Origin: Akkermansia muciniphila
Lineage (GTDB): Bacteria; Verrucomicrobiota; Verrucomicrobiia; Limisphaerales; UBA9464
Reading direction: 5' to 3'
Assembly: GCA_945861565.1 (NCBI GenBank)
Contig: CAMAUY010000026.1
Coordinates: 1-54,714 of the forward strand
Length of the DNA: 54,714 bases
Part shown: positions 18,152 through 26,618 of the stretch, piece after piece
Layout: every line of letters begins with the position of its first letter
Numbering within the stretch: the stretch's first letter is position 1
Notes under the pieces: model-generated
The model's input: the letters and a program-made list of their open reading frames with translations, nothing else
The model's database searches: none
What the model was told of the DNA's origin: nothing
Program-made: the position numbers and the translations under genes

Positions 18152-19651
18152 TCATTTCGCTCCTATTCTCGCAGGGATTTCCAGCCTGCGTCGGACTTTT
18201 TCCCAAGACCCATTCAGATCGATCTGCGGATTGTAGACTTGGCAGTCGGAAGAGCGGGCGATGATCTCGCGTGCTTCGGCGAGGGATCGAATCCGCCCAA
18301 GTGCCATCGCCTGGACCAATACATTGCCGGCGGCGGTAGCCTCAACCGGTCCCGCCATGACCGATACACCACAGGCGTCCGCCGTCATCTGATTGAGCAG
18401 CGCATTGCGGCTCCCACCTCCAACGATATGGAGCCGCCGAAACTGAGTGCCGAGCAGTTCTGCCAGCGTCCGTAAATTGATCGAGTACGCGAGGGCGAGA
18501 CTTTCCAGGCAGCAGCGGATAAATTCCGCCGGATTGCGAGGAATGGGTTGATTGTTCTGGCGGCAAAAATCGGCAATTCGCCCGGTCATTCCGCCGGGGG
18601 TGACGAACCGGGCATCCGTTGCGTCCACCACGGAACGGAATGGTTCGGCGCCGGCTGCGAACTCGGCGAGCTGGGCATAGGAATACTCCTGTCCGGCCGA
18701 GGCCCATTCACGGCGGCACTCCTGGATCAACCAAAGGCCAACGATATTTTTCAATAAGCGAACGGAGTTCCCGTAGCCGATTTCGTTGGTGAAATTGGCG
18801 TCTCGGCATGCCTCTGTGAGGAGCGGTGCCCCGATCTCTGCTCCCAGTAGCGACCACGTACCGGAACTTAGGTAGGCCCAATCGGGCGTCGCGCCCCCTC
18901 CGGGGTCGGAGGCGGGCACGGCCACCACGGCCGCACCGGTGTCATGGGAACACGAGGCGATCACCTGCAGACCCGTAAGTCCTGAGGCGGCGGCGAGCTC
19001 GGACCGAAGGGGACCAAGAACAGTTCCGGAGGGCACCAGGGGTGGAAGCGCGTTGGGCGGAAGTCCGAGGACATCGATCGTCAGGCGGGCAGACCATTTC
19101 TCCGTGGCAGGATTGTATAGCTGCGTCGTGCTGGCGATGGACACTTCGGCACGGCTTACCCCGCTCAGCCAGTGATTAAAAGCGTCTGCGATCGGCAGCA
19201 GCTTCGTGCCCGATGCCAATCTTCCGGGAGCCTCGGCCGCCAGCTGGAACAGTGTATTAAAGGGCATGAACTGAATACCCGTCTCGGCAAACACTTCCTC
19301 CTGGGTGATCTGCGAGTGCACCCGCTCGACGCCTCGGCTGGATCGCGGGTCGCGGTAGTGAAACACCGGCGGCCAGGGGCGGTTTTGAGCATCAAAGAGA
19401 ACGTAGTCGACGCCCCAACTATCGGTGCTGATGGCATCCATCGAGAGCCCGATGGCACCGGCCTGGATCAGACCGATTTCCAGTTCCCGGAGCAATCCCT
19501 CGAAATCCCAGTGCAGCGATTCCCCGGATCGGATGGGAGTATTGGGCCATCGATGGATTTCCCGTAAGGCCAGGCGCCCGTCGACGAGGGAACCCAGCAT
19601 GAGACGTCCGCTTTCGGCTCCAAGATCGCAGGCGAGAAAATGAGAGTTCAT
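18152..19651 (-). CDS. rhaB: rhamnulokinase
   Basis: A 499-residue FGGY-family sugar kinase that phosphorylates L-rhamnulose. Seen: N-terminal phosphate loop LACDLGAESGRLMLG, the ISTDSWGVDYVLFD strand (STDSWGVD is typical of RhaB), HYRDPRS, SSGTWSLLG in the second domain, and the adenosine-binding LHIVGGGSRNALLNQMTADA near residue 410-430. It lies 39 bp downstream of trpE and no rhamnose isomerase or aldolase gene is nearby, so it is separated from its usual operon. The stop is 9 bp from the converging FGE gene. Confidence 0.93.
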   Translation of the reverse strand: MNSHFLACDLGAESGRLMLGSLVDGRLALREIHRWPNTPIRSGESLHWDFEGLLRELEIGLIQAGAIGLSMDAISTDSWGVDYVLFDAQNRPWPPVFHYRDPRSSRGVERVHSQITQEEVFAETGIQFMPFNTLFQLAAEAPGRLASGTKLLPIADAFNHWLSGVSRAEVSIASTTQLYNPATEKWSARLTIDVLGLPPNALPPLVPSGTVLGPLRSELAAASGLTGLQVIASCSHDTGAAVVAVPASDPGGGATPDWAYLSSGTWSLLGAEIGAPLLTEACRDANFTNEIGYGNSVRLLKNIVGLWLIQECRREWASAGQEYSYAQLAEFAAGAEPFRSVVDATDARFVTPGGMTGRIADFCRQNNQPIPRNPAEFIRCCLESLALAYSINLRTLAELLGTQFRRLHIVGGGSRNALLNQMTADACGVSVMAGPVEATAAGNVLVQAMALGRIRSLAEAREIIARSSDCQVYNPQIDLNGSWEKVRRRLEIPARIGAK

Positions 19652-19690
19652 GGCGTACCCAATACCGAGGAGCGGTTGAATGTGCCAGCA

Positions 19691-21229
19691 TTAGGAAAGG
19701 GGTTCTGCCTCGCCGAAACGCTCCGCCAGCGCGATGGCTTTTCGCATCGCTTTCGATTTGTTAACCGTCTCCTCAAATTCGCCCTCCGGCGTCGAGTCAT
19801 TGACCCAACCCCCGCCTGCCTGAACGTAGGCCCGGCCATCCTTCATCAGGGCGGTCCGGATTGTGATGCAATGGTCGGCATTTCCATTGAAGGCAAAATA
19901 GCCGACACATCCGCCGTACGGCCCCCGGGTGGTGCCCTCCATTTCAGAAATGATCTGCATCGCCCGGATCTTTGGAGCACCACTCAGTGTCCCGGCCGGA
20001 AAGGTTGTGCGCATCAGATCAAAGGCGGTTCGTCCTTCCTGCAGGCGGCCTTCGACCTGGGAGACGATGTGCATCACGTGGCTGTACCGCTCGATCAGCA
20101 TGAGCTCTTTGACGACGACACTACCGAAGTCGCAGACGCGCCCGATGTCGTTCCGGGCGAGATCGACAAGCATCACATGTTCGGCGCGTTCCTTAGGATC
20201 CGCGAGGAGATCGTGTTCGAGGGCACTGTCCTGTTCTGGAGTGGCACCCCGGGGGCGGGTGCCGGCAATGGGGCGAATCTCAACGTGCTGGTTGTCACAA
20301 CGGACGTGCAATTCGGGCGACGCTCCGACGAGAGCAAAGCCGTCCAACTCGAGGAGAAACATGTACGGAGAGGGGTTAATGGACCGGACTGCCCGGTACA
20401 CGTCGAGGGGAGAGGCTTTCACGGGCGCACTAAAACGTTGGGAACCGACCACCTGGATGATGTCGCCCGACCGGATGTATTGGCTGGCCTTTTGGACGTT
20501 GGCCGTGAACTGCTCGCGTGTCGTGTTCGAAACAAACGGGACCTCGGAGCCGTCGGAGGGCAGCGATACCGGATCGTATTCAAAGGGTTGTTTCAGGAGA
20601 TCGGTGATTCGGTCGATTTCGCTCACGGCGTCCTCGTAGGACTCCTCCGGCTTCGCTCCGGCTTCGAGGATGGCATTCACAACGATCGTCATGGTTTGCG
20701 CCACGCGGTCAAAGATCAGCAATTGATCGGCGATCAGGTAATACAGAGTTGGGGTTCCAAGTTCGTCCTGAGCGGGTCGGGGAACGACGGGTTCCACGTC
20801 GTGAATGAATTCGTAACCGAGGAAACCGACCGCACCGCCTGAAAAACGGGGCAGTCCGGGCAGCGCCACCGGCTTGTACTGGGCCATGATTCTTTCCAGG
20901 ACAACGAGGCCGTCGGTGACGGCGTTGGCGTCGGCAGTCTGCCGGAGGGGTGACACCGAATACCGTTCGATCCCCCGCCCATTCTGTATCACCTCGACCG
21001 AACTCCCGATTTGTCGGATCACCGTGCGTGGATTACACCCCAAGAACGAATAGCGGCCCAGGTGTTCCCCACCCTCAACCGATTCGAAAAGGAATGCTTC
21101 ACCCGTGCCGCGCAATTTTAGATACGCGGAGAGCGGCGTCTCAAAGTCAGCCAGGAGCGCGCGGGTCACCGGGATACAATTTCCCTGGGTGGCCAGGCGC
21201 ATGAACTCTTCACGATTGGGCGAAATCAT
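19691..21229 (-). CDS. trpE: anthranilate synthase component I
   Basis: A 512-residue chorismate-using enzyme; with a TrpG glutaminase it makes anthranilate, the first step of tryptophan synthesis. Seen: the N-terminal FLFESVEGGEHLGRYSFLG block with the tryptophan feedback site region, and the C-terminal chorismate-binding domain with IRPIAGTRPRG, LLADPKERAEHVMLVDLARND, RTTFPAGTLSGAPKIRAM and VQAGGGWVNDSTPEGEFEET (these read as standard TrpE blocks). The TrpG partner is not in the window. A promoter-like pair sits immediately before the start, leaving no space for an attenuator, so feedback inhibition may be the main control. Confidence 0.95.
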   Translation of the reverse strand: MISPNREEFMRLATQGNCIPVTRALLADFETPLSAYLKLRGTGEAFLFESVEGGEHLGRYSFLGCNPRTVIRQIGSSVEVIQNGRGIERYSVSPLRQTADANAVTDGLVVLERIMAQYKPVALPGLPRFSGGAVGFLGYEFIHDVEPVVPRPAQDELGTPTLYYLIADQLLIFDRVAQTMTIVVNAILEAGAKPEESYEDAVSEIDRITDLLKQPFEYDPVSLPSDGSEVPFVSNTTREQFTANVQKASQYIRSGDIIQVVGSQRFSAPVKASPLDVYRAVRSINPSPYMFLLELDGFALVGASPELHVRCDNQHVEIRPIAGTRPRGATPEQDSALEHDLLADPKERAEHVMLVDLARNDIGRVCDFGSVVVKELMLIERYSHVMHIVSQVEGRLQEGRTAFDLMRTTFPAGTLSGAPKIRAMQIISEMEGTTRGPYGGCVGYFAFNGNADHCITIRTALMKDGRAYVQAGGGWVNDSTPEGEFEETVNKSKAMRKAIALAERFGEAEPLS

Positions 21230-21237
21230 CGGGGCGG

Positions 21238-21266
21238 AGAGTACCGGGGACTCCGATGCAAAACAA
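21238..21266 (-). promoter_or_regulatory. candidate leaderless trpE promoter
   Basis: On the minus strand TTGTTT (21261-21266) and TACTCT (21238-21243) are separated by 17 nt; only 8 nt lie between the -10 box and the trpE ATG (21229). No Shine-Dalgarno fits in between, so the transcript would start at or very near the ATG. Confidence 0.45.
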
Positions 21267-21308
21267 AGCTCTTACGTCACCCCAAATCCGCGGATAAGGA
21301 GAGCAGAA

Positions 21309-21378
21309 CCGCGGATGAACACGGATTGACGCGGATAGAAAGGGTATGGAATCTGCGTCTATCGGCGTTTATCCGTGG
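21309..21378. repeat. imperfect inverted repeat with CCGCGGAT-type arms
   Basis: The left arm 21309-21336 begins CCGCGGATGAACACGGAT; the right arm 21351-21378 is its reverse complement at 22 of 28 positions, with a 14-nt centre. Arms of the form CCGCGGATNAACGCGGAT are known as dispersed intergenic repeats in several GC-rich phyla (recollection). A single copy is in this window. Confidence 0.65.
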
Positions 21379-21428
21379 AACAGGGTCACGTTGCGACCCT
21401 GTCGGTGCCTCCCGAAGATGTTGGTAGA

Positions 21429-21449
21429 GGTTGTCGCGCTGCGACAACC
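21429..21449. repeat. perfect hairpin
   Basis: GGTTGTCGC, loop GCT, GCGACAACC: nine paired bases, no T-run after it. It is next to the inverted repeat and may belong to the same repeat family rather than be a terminator. Confidence 0.6.
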
Positions 21450-21568
21450 CTGCCCGCGTCCAGCGGGCGGACAGGGCCGCAGCGCGGCGTCCGCTACCTT
21501 CTATCGGGATGCGCGGCGACTCTGTGAGGTTGGGGCCTTGCGCGGGAGGCAAACGTCCGCAACGTTGA

Positions 21569-23323
21569 ATGATGCAGTGGTTGTTGCTCTTGCTTCTCGG
21601 GTATGCGGTATGGCCGGCCGCAGCGCGTACCGTTTCGGTGTCGGAACTGAACTACGCGCCGCTGGACGGTTCCGACTTCGAATTCATCGAGTTGATCAAT
21701 CTTGGAACGGACGCGGCGGTGCTGACGGGTGCTCAATTTACGAATGGCATCGAGTACAAGTTCGACACTGCAACGACGCTGCAGCCCGGAGCGCGCTTGG
21801 TTATTTGTTCGGATCGCACTTCGTTTGGTAGCCGTTACGGCAACGGCGTACCGCTTGCCGCCTCGAAGTTCAAAGGCAAGCTCGACGATCAGGGAGAACA
21901 AGTCACCTTGATTTCCGCGGCGGGCGAAATTCTATTTCAGTTCAAATATGACAGTTCCGGGGATTGGCCATCGCGGGCGAACGGTTTGGGTAGCAGCCTG
22001 GAATGTATGGACCCCAACGGAAAGTTGAGCGACTCGGAAAACTGGCGATCCAGCACGGAATACAATGGGTCACCCGGAGTTGCCGGTGTCGGGCCCTCTC
22101 GACTGGTTGTAATTAATGAAATCCTGGCCCACACCGATCCCCCACTGGAAGACGCGATTGAGCTTTATAACCCGGGTAATCAGACCGTGGATCTCTCAGG
22201 CTGGTATCTCTCCAATAACCGGGCGAATCCGGCCAAGTATCGCATTCCCAATGGTACGGTTATTAGTCCGGGTGGCTATCGCGTATTCTTTGAAAAGGAT
22301 TTTAACCGCGCGAATGATTCCGATCGTTTCTCCTTTAATTCTGCCAACGGGGACGAGGCGGTGCTCATGTCGACCGACAGCTCGGGAAATCTACTGCATT
22401 GGGTCGACGTGACGAGTTTTGGCCCGAGCGAAAACGGGGTCAGTTTCGGGCGTTATCCGAACGGGACGGGCCCCCTGTTAATTCTCGCCGATCTGGGTTT
22501 TGGCAGTGCGGTTCGCAAAGATTCCCCCCCATTGCTTTTGGCCGAGTTCCGGGAAGCGCCCGGGGCCACCAATGGTCTTCCCCGCGTCGGTCCCGTGGTG
22601 TTCCGAGTCATTCAATACCGGCCCGCGCCCGATGATTCCGAATACGTTGAGCTACTGAACATCACGGCTGCCACGGTCCCGCTCTTCGATCCGCTGAATC
22701 CGAAAAATACCTGGCGCATTCGCGATGGCGTGGATTTCGACTTCCCCGCAGGCGTATCCCTCAGCGCCAACGCGACCGTAATTGTTTGCGCGACGAATCC
22801 CGTGGCATTTCGCCTGAAACATGGCCTCCCTGCTTCGGCCCCCGTCTATGGCCCATGGACCAATCAATTGAGCAATTCCGGCGAACGAATCGCATTGTAC
22901 AAGCCGGACTCGCCTCAATTGCCAGGCCATCCCGACGCGGGACTCGTGCCGTACATCCTGGTTGAAGAGATCGACTATGACGACTCGGACCCGTGGCCCG
23001 TTCTTGCCAATGGTCAGCCGTTCCGGCTCGAACGGAAAACGCTTGGCTACGGAGACGCCGGAACCAACTGGCTCGCGGTCTCCGCTTCCGGGGAACCCCC
23101 GGTGCCGCCCGTGTTACAGGTGACGTTGGCCGTGCCCGATTCGATCCGAATCACGTTTCTACAATCCGCAGGGGTTGCCTATTTCCTGGAATCACGCGAT
23201 TCACTCGGAGTCGCCGGATGGACGCGCGGGGAACAGATCCCCCAATCGGTTACGCCCACGACGGCCTTGATCATTATTCCGATGGGCGATTCGCCGCGCT
23301 TTTTCCGAGTCGTGGTTCCATGA
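21569..23323 (+). CDS. secreted lamin-tail-domain protein
   Basis: A 584-residue exported protein. Seen: signal peptide MMQWLLLLLLGYAVWPAAA; three lamin-tail (LTD) Ig-like domains, starting near VSELNYAPLDGSDFEFIEL (residue 27), VVINEILAHTDPPLEDAIEL (about 177) and VIQYRPAPDDSEYVELLN (about 348), each with the typical N/DG-x-D/E-x-FIEL(Y/I)N(P/L)G pattern; and a C-terminal beta module ending in RFFRVV. Many verrucomicrobial LTD proteins carry a CotH kinase domain; this one has none. It likely acts at the cell surface in adhesion or binding. Start could also be the next codon, ATG 21572. Confidence 0.85.
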   Translation: MMQWLLLLLLGYAVWPAAARTVSVSELNYAPLDGSDFEFIELINLGTDAAVLTGAQFTNGIEYKFDTATTLQPGARLVICSDRTSFGSRYGNGVPLAASKFKGKLDDQGEQVTLISAAGEILFQFKYDSSGDWPSRANGLGSSLECMDPNGKLSDSENWRSSTEYNGSPGVAGVGPSRLVVINEILAHTDPPLEDAIELYNPGNQTVDLSGWYLSNNRANPAKYRIPNGTVISPGGYRVFFEKDFNRANDSDRFSFNSANGDEAVLMSTDSSGNLLHWVDVTSFGPSENGVSFGRYPNGTGPLLILADLGFGSAVRKDSPPLLLAEFREAPGATNGLPRVGPVVFRVIQYRPAPDDSEYVELLNITAATVPLFDPLNPKNTWRIRDGVDFDFPAGVSLSANATVIVCATNPVAFRLKHGLPASAPVYGPWTNQLSNSGERIALYKPDSPQLPGHPDAGLVPYILVEEIDYDDSDPWPVLANGQPFRLERKTLGYGDAGTNWLAVSASGEPPVPPVLQVTLAVPDSIRITFLQSAGVAYFLESRDSLGVAGWTRGEQIPQSVTPTTALIIIPMGDSPRFFRVVVP

Positions 23324-23343
23324 CCTCGGACCGGAACCAGCGC

Positions 23344-24339
23344 TCAGTCCATCCGCACGACCACCTTGCCGAATTGGCGACCATTTTCCAGACAGGCGAA
23401 CGCATCAGCGACTCGGTCCAGCGGAAAGACTTCGCTCACTACGGGGCGGATCGCGTGACGCAGGACGAAATCCGTCATGGCCGCAAAGTCCGCCGGACTT
23501 CCCATGGTGGTGCCAAGCAATGAAATCTGACGCCAGAAGAGTTTGCGCCACGCGATATCCGGAGGGTTTCCGCGAGTCGCACCGAAGAACACCAAGCGTC
23601 CTCCAGGCACGATCAAGTCCAACAGATCGTTGATTCCTGGACCCCCGGCACTGTCAAACACCACGTCGAACGGACCGTGATGCCGCCCAAACTCGGCGGC
23701 CCAGCCGGCTTCAGCATAGATCGCTCCGGCCCGGGCCCCGAGAGATCGAGCCCGTTCAATTTTGGCCGGTGAACTGGATGTGACGCACGGTACCGCGCCC
23801 ATTTTGTCGGCAAATTGCAGGGCGAAGAGGGCCGTGCCCGCTCCGATCCCCGTGATCAACACCTTCTCATGCGCTTTCAAGCCCGCCCGGGAGAACAGTG
23901 CCCGGTAAGCGGTCAATCCAGCCAAGGGCAAAGCGGCCGCCTCTTCCCACGATAGGTGGGCAGGCTTGGCCGCCAGTTGACCTACGGGAACGTGGATAAA
24001 TTCCGCCAGCGTGCCATCCTTGGGTAGTCCCAGGATTGAAAAGCGCGGTTCCTGCGCCCCCTCGTTGTGCCCCCAATCGAATCCGGGATTAATGATCACG
24101 TCGCGTTCGACCCAATCTCCGTCCACCCCCTGTCCGACCTCAACCACGGTTCCGGCGCCGTCGGAGCCGAGAATAACTGGGAATCGCAATCCGGCATATT
24201 GCCCGGATTTGATCCAAACATCCCGATGATTGAGCGCCGCCGCCCGGAGGCGGATCAGTGCCTCGCCGGGCCCGGGGGTGGGACGGCCCACTTCGTCCAG
24301 CGCGAGTTCGTTCACTCCCTGCAAGATAGCTGCTTTCAT
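23344..24339 (-). CDS. MDR-family zinc-independent quinone/alcohol oxidoreductase
   Basis: A 331-residue medium-chain dehydrogenase/reductase. Seen: GroES-like start MKAAILQG, AAALNHRDVWIKSGQY, GSDGAGTVVEVG, and the NADPH-binding ITGIGAGTALFALQFA region. The catalytic zinc ligands are not apparent (the usual Cys is Asn-His-Arg-Asp here), which fits quinone-oxidoreductase-type members. Its ATG overlaps the nitroreductase stop by 4 bp (ATGA), so both come from one message. Substrate unknown. Confidence 0.87.
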   Translation of the reverse strand: MKAAILQGVNELALDEVGRPTPGPGEALIRLRAAALNHRDVWIKSGQYAGLRFPVILGSDGAGTVVEVGQGVDGDWVERDVIINPGFDWGHNEGAQEPRFSILGLPKDGTLAEFIHVPVGQLAAKPAHLSWEEAAALPLAGLTAYRALFSRAGLKAHEKVLITGIGAGTALFALQFADKMGAVPCVTSSSPAKIERARSLGARAGAIYAEAGWAAEFGRHHGPFDVVFDSAGGPGINDLLDLIVPGGRLVFFGATRGNPPDIAWRKLFWRQISLLGTTMGSPADFAAMTDFVLRHAIRPVVSEVFPLDRVADAFACLENGRQFGKVVVRMD

Positions 24340-24986
24340 ACGTGTTGGATGACTTCAGAGATGGGGAAACGCACTTTGGGCAGCGTGGCATATTTGTCGT
24401 CCGGCGAACGATATCCAGCCGCGCAAGCGACGACCGTGGCATAGCCGGTGCCCGTCAGACCCAACACTTCGTCATACCGCGCCGGTACGATCCCTTCCAT
24501 GGGACATGTGTCAATTCCCATCATGGCGGCGCCGGCCATGAATTGTCCCAGAGCGATATAGACCTGATGGGTCTGCCAGGCATCCAGATGGCCCGACTTT
24601 GCCGCGTGATCGAGACTTTCGAGCATCATTTTCTGATAGGGCGTGAGGGACTCGCGGGTTGCACCTCGCACGGCCATCGTCCGCTGAATGAAACGCTCTA
24701 CGTCCTCGGCACCGAGGCCCCGCCGGACGGTGAAGACGACGTGGTGGGAACAATCGGCGGGCTGCGATTGTGTCCAGGAATGCGGTACCAACGCCTGTTT
24801 CGTCTCCGGACGGGTAATCACCACAAATTTCCAGGGCTGCAAGCCAAAGCTCGAAGGGGAAAGAACGAGCACTTCTTCGAGTATTTTCCAGGTTTCTGCC
24901 GGGATTTTGCGGTTGGGGTCGAACCGCTTGGTCGCGTAGCGCCAGTGCAGCTGGTTCAGGAGCGTTTGCGCGGGGACTGGTGTCAT
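24336..24986 (-). CDS. nitroreductase-family NAD(P)H oxidoreductase
   Basis: A 216-residue FMN-binding protein. Seen: RYATKRFDPNRKIP with the FMN phosphate-binding Arg/Lys cluster, LSPSSFGLQPWKFVVI (the S-S-x-G-x-Q-P-W-x-F motif), ALGQFMAGAAMMGIDTCPMEG. NfsB-like enzymes of this length reduce nitro groups or quinones. The ATG at 24986 was chosen because the family motif begins about 15 residues later; upstream sequence in frame is antisense to thiH. Coupled to the MDR gene downstream. Confidence 0.88.
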   Translation of the reverse strand: MTPVPAQTLLNQLHWRYATKRFDPNRKIPAETWKILEEVLVLSPSSFGLQPWKFVVITRPETKQALVPHSWTQSQPADCSHHVVFTVRRGLGAEDVERFIQRTMAVRGATRESLTPYQKMMLESLDHAAKSGHLDAWQTHQVYIALGQFMAGAAMMGIDTCPMEGIVPARYDEVLGLTGTGYATVVACAAGYRSPDDKYATLPKVRFPISEVIQHV

Positions 24987-25029
24987 TTTCGGGGGGGACG
25001 GTAGTGACTTCCTGGGGATTGCCAAACTT

Positions 25030-25057
25030 TTGCCGTTTTTCCCCGTGTGTCTAAGCT
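25030..25057 (+). promoter_or_regulatory. candidate leaderless thiH promoter
   Basis: TTGCCG (25030-25035), 16-nt spacer, TAAGCT (25052-25057), then 7 nt to the thiH ATG at 25065. No ribosome site intervenes. Confidence 0.45.
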
Positions 25058-25064
25058 GCCACCC

Positions 25065-26279
25065 ATGAGCTTCGTGTCGGCGTTTCATGATCTGCCCCTC
25101 GCCGCCCTCGGGCGGCGGGCAGCGACCGCGGATGGCGCGGCCGTAACACGATCTCGCAATCGCGATGCGCTGACCCTTGAAGATTTTGCAACCTTGCTGT
25201 CGCCCGCCGCGGGTGCCCAGTTGGAGGAATTGTGCGTGCAATCCCAGCAGCGGACACGCCAGAGGTTCGGCCGGGTGATCCGCCTGTTCGCGCCGCTCTA
25301 CGTTTCCAATGAATGCATTAACAACTGCGCGTATTGTGGCTTTTCGCGGGACAATCCAATTATGCGCGTGACGCTCACCGTGCCGGAGGTCGTTTGCGAG
25401 GCGCGCTCGCTGGCTGATCAAGGGTTTCGAAACCTGCTGCTGGTGGCGGGCGAGCACCCCCGTTTTGTGGCGCAGGGCTACCTGGCCGATTGCGTGCGGG
25501 CGCTGCATACGTTCATTCCGTCGATCTCGCTCGAGGTGGGCCCCATGGAGACGCCCGAGTATGAACCGCTGGTGGCAGCGGGTGCCGAGGGCCTGGTGGT
25601 TTACCAGGAAACCTACGATCGCAGCGTTTACGAGCGACTGCACACGGCGGGGCCGAAGCGGAATTTCGAATGGCGGCTCGAGTGTCCAGAGCGGGCCTAT
25701 GCGGCCGGATTCCGCCGCCTGGGAATCGCCGCCCTCTTCGGATTGGCCGATTGGCGATCGGAGGCGATTGCGGTTGCGGCTCATGCCCTGTATTTGTTGA
25801 AGCACTGCTGGAAAGCCCAGATCACGGTTTCCCTGCCCCGCTTGCGTCCATGTGCCGGTGAATTCCAGCCCCTGACCACCGTTCGCGATCGCGAATTGGT
25901 ACAGATGGTCGCTGCATTCCGCCTGTTGCTGCCCGATGTCGGCTTGGTGCTATCGACACGGGAGCCCGCCACACTTCGGGATGGCCTTCTTCCGCTGGGA
26001 ATCACCCACGCGAGTGCGGGGAGTCATACCGAGCCGGGCGGGTACACCGGGGCTGGACGCAACCAGGTTCACCAGACGGTTCGCGGCCGGATCCTTGACC
26101 TTGCACCGGGTTCCAGCGAGTGGGCTGGCACGGCACGGACGACTCAGGCCACGGGGCAATTCGAAATCGCCGACGCGCGGTCGCCGGCGGAAATCGCGGG
26201 CGTCATTCGCGGCCTGGGTTGCGAGCCGGTTTGGAAAGACTGGGACGTCGGGTTGGCGCTCGCGGAAGTACCCGCGTAG
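25065..26279 (+). CDS. thiH: 2-iminoacetate synthase (radical SAM, ThiH)
   Basis: A 404-residue radical SAM enzyme that splits tyrosine to give 2-iminoacetate (dehydroglycine) for the thiamine thiazole ring. Seen: the iron-sulfur motif CINNCAYC (Cys84, Cys88, Cys91), VSNECINNCAYCGFSRDNP context typical of ThiH, and a C-terminal biotin/thiamin-synthesis-associated region with THASAGSHTEPGGYTG. The start ATG 25065 is preferred over GTG 25047 because of the promoter-like pair just upstream. Usual partners thiG, thiS and thiF are absent here, so the gene is detached from a thiamine operon. Confidence 0.9.
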   Translation: MSFVSAFHDLPLAALGRRAATADGAAVTRSRNRDALTLEDFATLLSPAAGAQLEELCVQSQQRTRQRFGRVIRLFAPLYVSNECINNCAYCGFSRDNPIMRVTLTVPEVVCEARSLADQGFRNLLLVAGEHPRFVAQGYLADCVRALHTFIPSISLEVGPMETPEYEPLVAAGAEGLVVYQETYDRSVYERLHTAGPKRNFEWRLECPERAYAAGFRRLGIAALFGLADWRSEAIAVAAHALYLLKHCWKAQITVSLPRLRPCAGEFQPLTTVRDRELVQMVAAFRLLLPDVGLVLSTREPATLRDGLLPLGITHASAGSHTEPGGYTGAGRNQVHQTVRGRILDLAPGSSEWAGTARTTQATGQFEIADARSPAEIAGVIRGLGCEPVWKDWDVGLALAEVPA

Positions 26280-26326
26280 CAGGCAAAAAAATTCTTTGAA
26301 TTTTCAAACCGCCCTGGCCCGGTGCT

Positions 26327-26357
26327 GTCTTCCACCACGTTTTCGGCGGTGAAAGAC
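26327..26357. terminator. hairpin between convergent thiH and the zinc-ribbon gene
   Basis: GTCTTCCACCAC and its partner GGCGGTGAAAGAC form a long stem with two mismatches around a TTTTC loop. It lies between two converging genes, where a bidirectional terminator is expected, but has no long T-run. Confidence 0.4.
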
Positions 26358-26388
26358 GGCCCGTGCAAATCCGACCGGCCGCCAAAGT

Positions 26389-26613
26389 TCAGTACTCGAA
26401 CGGATCGTTGGTGCGACCGCACTGCGGACATCGTGAGCGGTCGACGTCCGAGTCATCGGTATACACCATGCCGCACCGGTTGCAGCGAAACACTTTGTCA
26501 TCGTTGTTGAGGGTCTCAAAGCCGCGGCGGCGATGTTCGTTCCAAAGTGCCAGGAGGGCCAGCGCTCCGAGCAAGCCGAAGACGTAGATGAAGATGATTT
26601 GTTCGAGCGGCAT
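26389..26613 (-). CDS. membrane-anchored zinc-ribbon protein
   Basis: A 74-residue protein with one TM helix (about residues 5-23, FIYVFGLLGALALLALW) followed by a basic segment and a zinc ribbon, FRCNRCGMVY and RCPQCGR (two CxxC pairs about 18 residues apart). It is the last gene of the exbB-exbD-tonB run, 5 bp after the tonB stop. I do not recognise a named family. The ribbon faces the cytoplasm if the positive-inside rule holds. Confidence 0.75.
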   Translation of the reverse strand: MPLEQIIFIYVFGLLGALALLALWNEHRRRGFETLNNDDKVFRCNRCGMVYTDDSDVDRSRCPQCGRTNDPFEY

Positions 26614-26618
26614 CGGCG

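Larger units (their letters stand above)
21230..21568. other. repeat-bearing divergent intergenic region
   Basis: Between trpE and the lamin-tail gene. Beyond the trpE promoter it holds an imperfect inverted repeat (21309-21378) and a perfect 9-bp hairpin (21429-21449) followed by further GC-rich self-complementary sequence to about 21500. No gene is seen. Confidence 0.6.

Noticed and set aside
19640-20842. Long open frame (400 codons) on the plus strand
   Set aside because: It mirrors trpE, which has all standard blocks; the product is a high-GC shadow.
24987-25805. In-frame extension upstream of the nitroreductase
   Set aside because: It runs antisense through thiH and adds no domain; the ATG at 24986 gives a normal family length.
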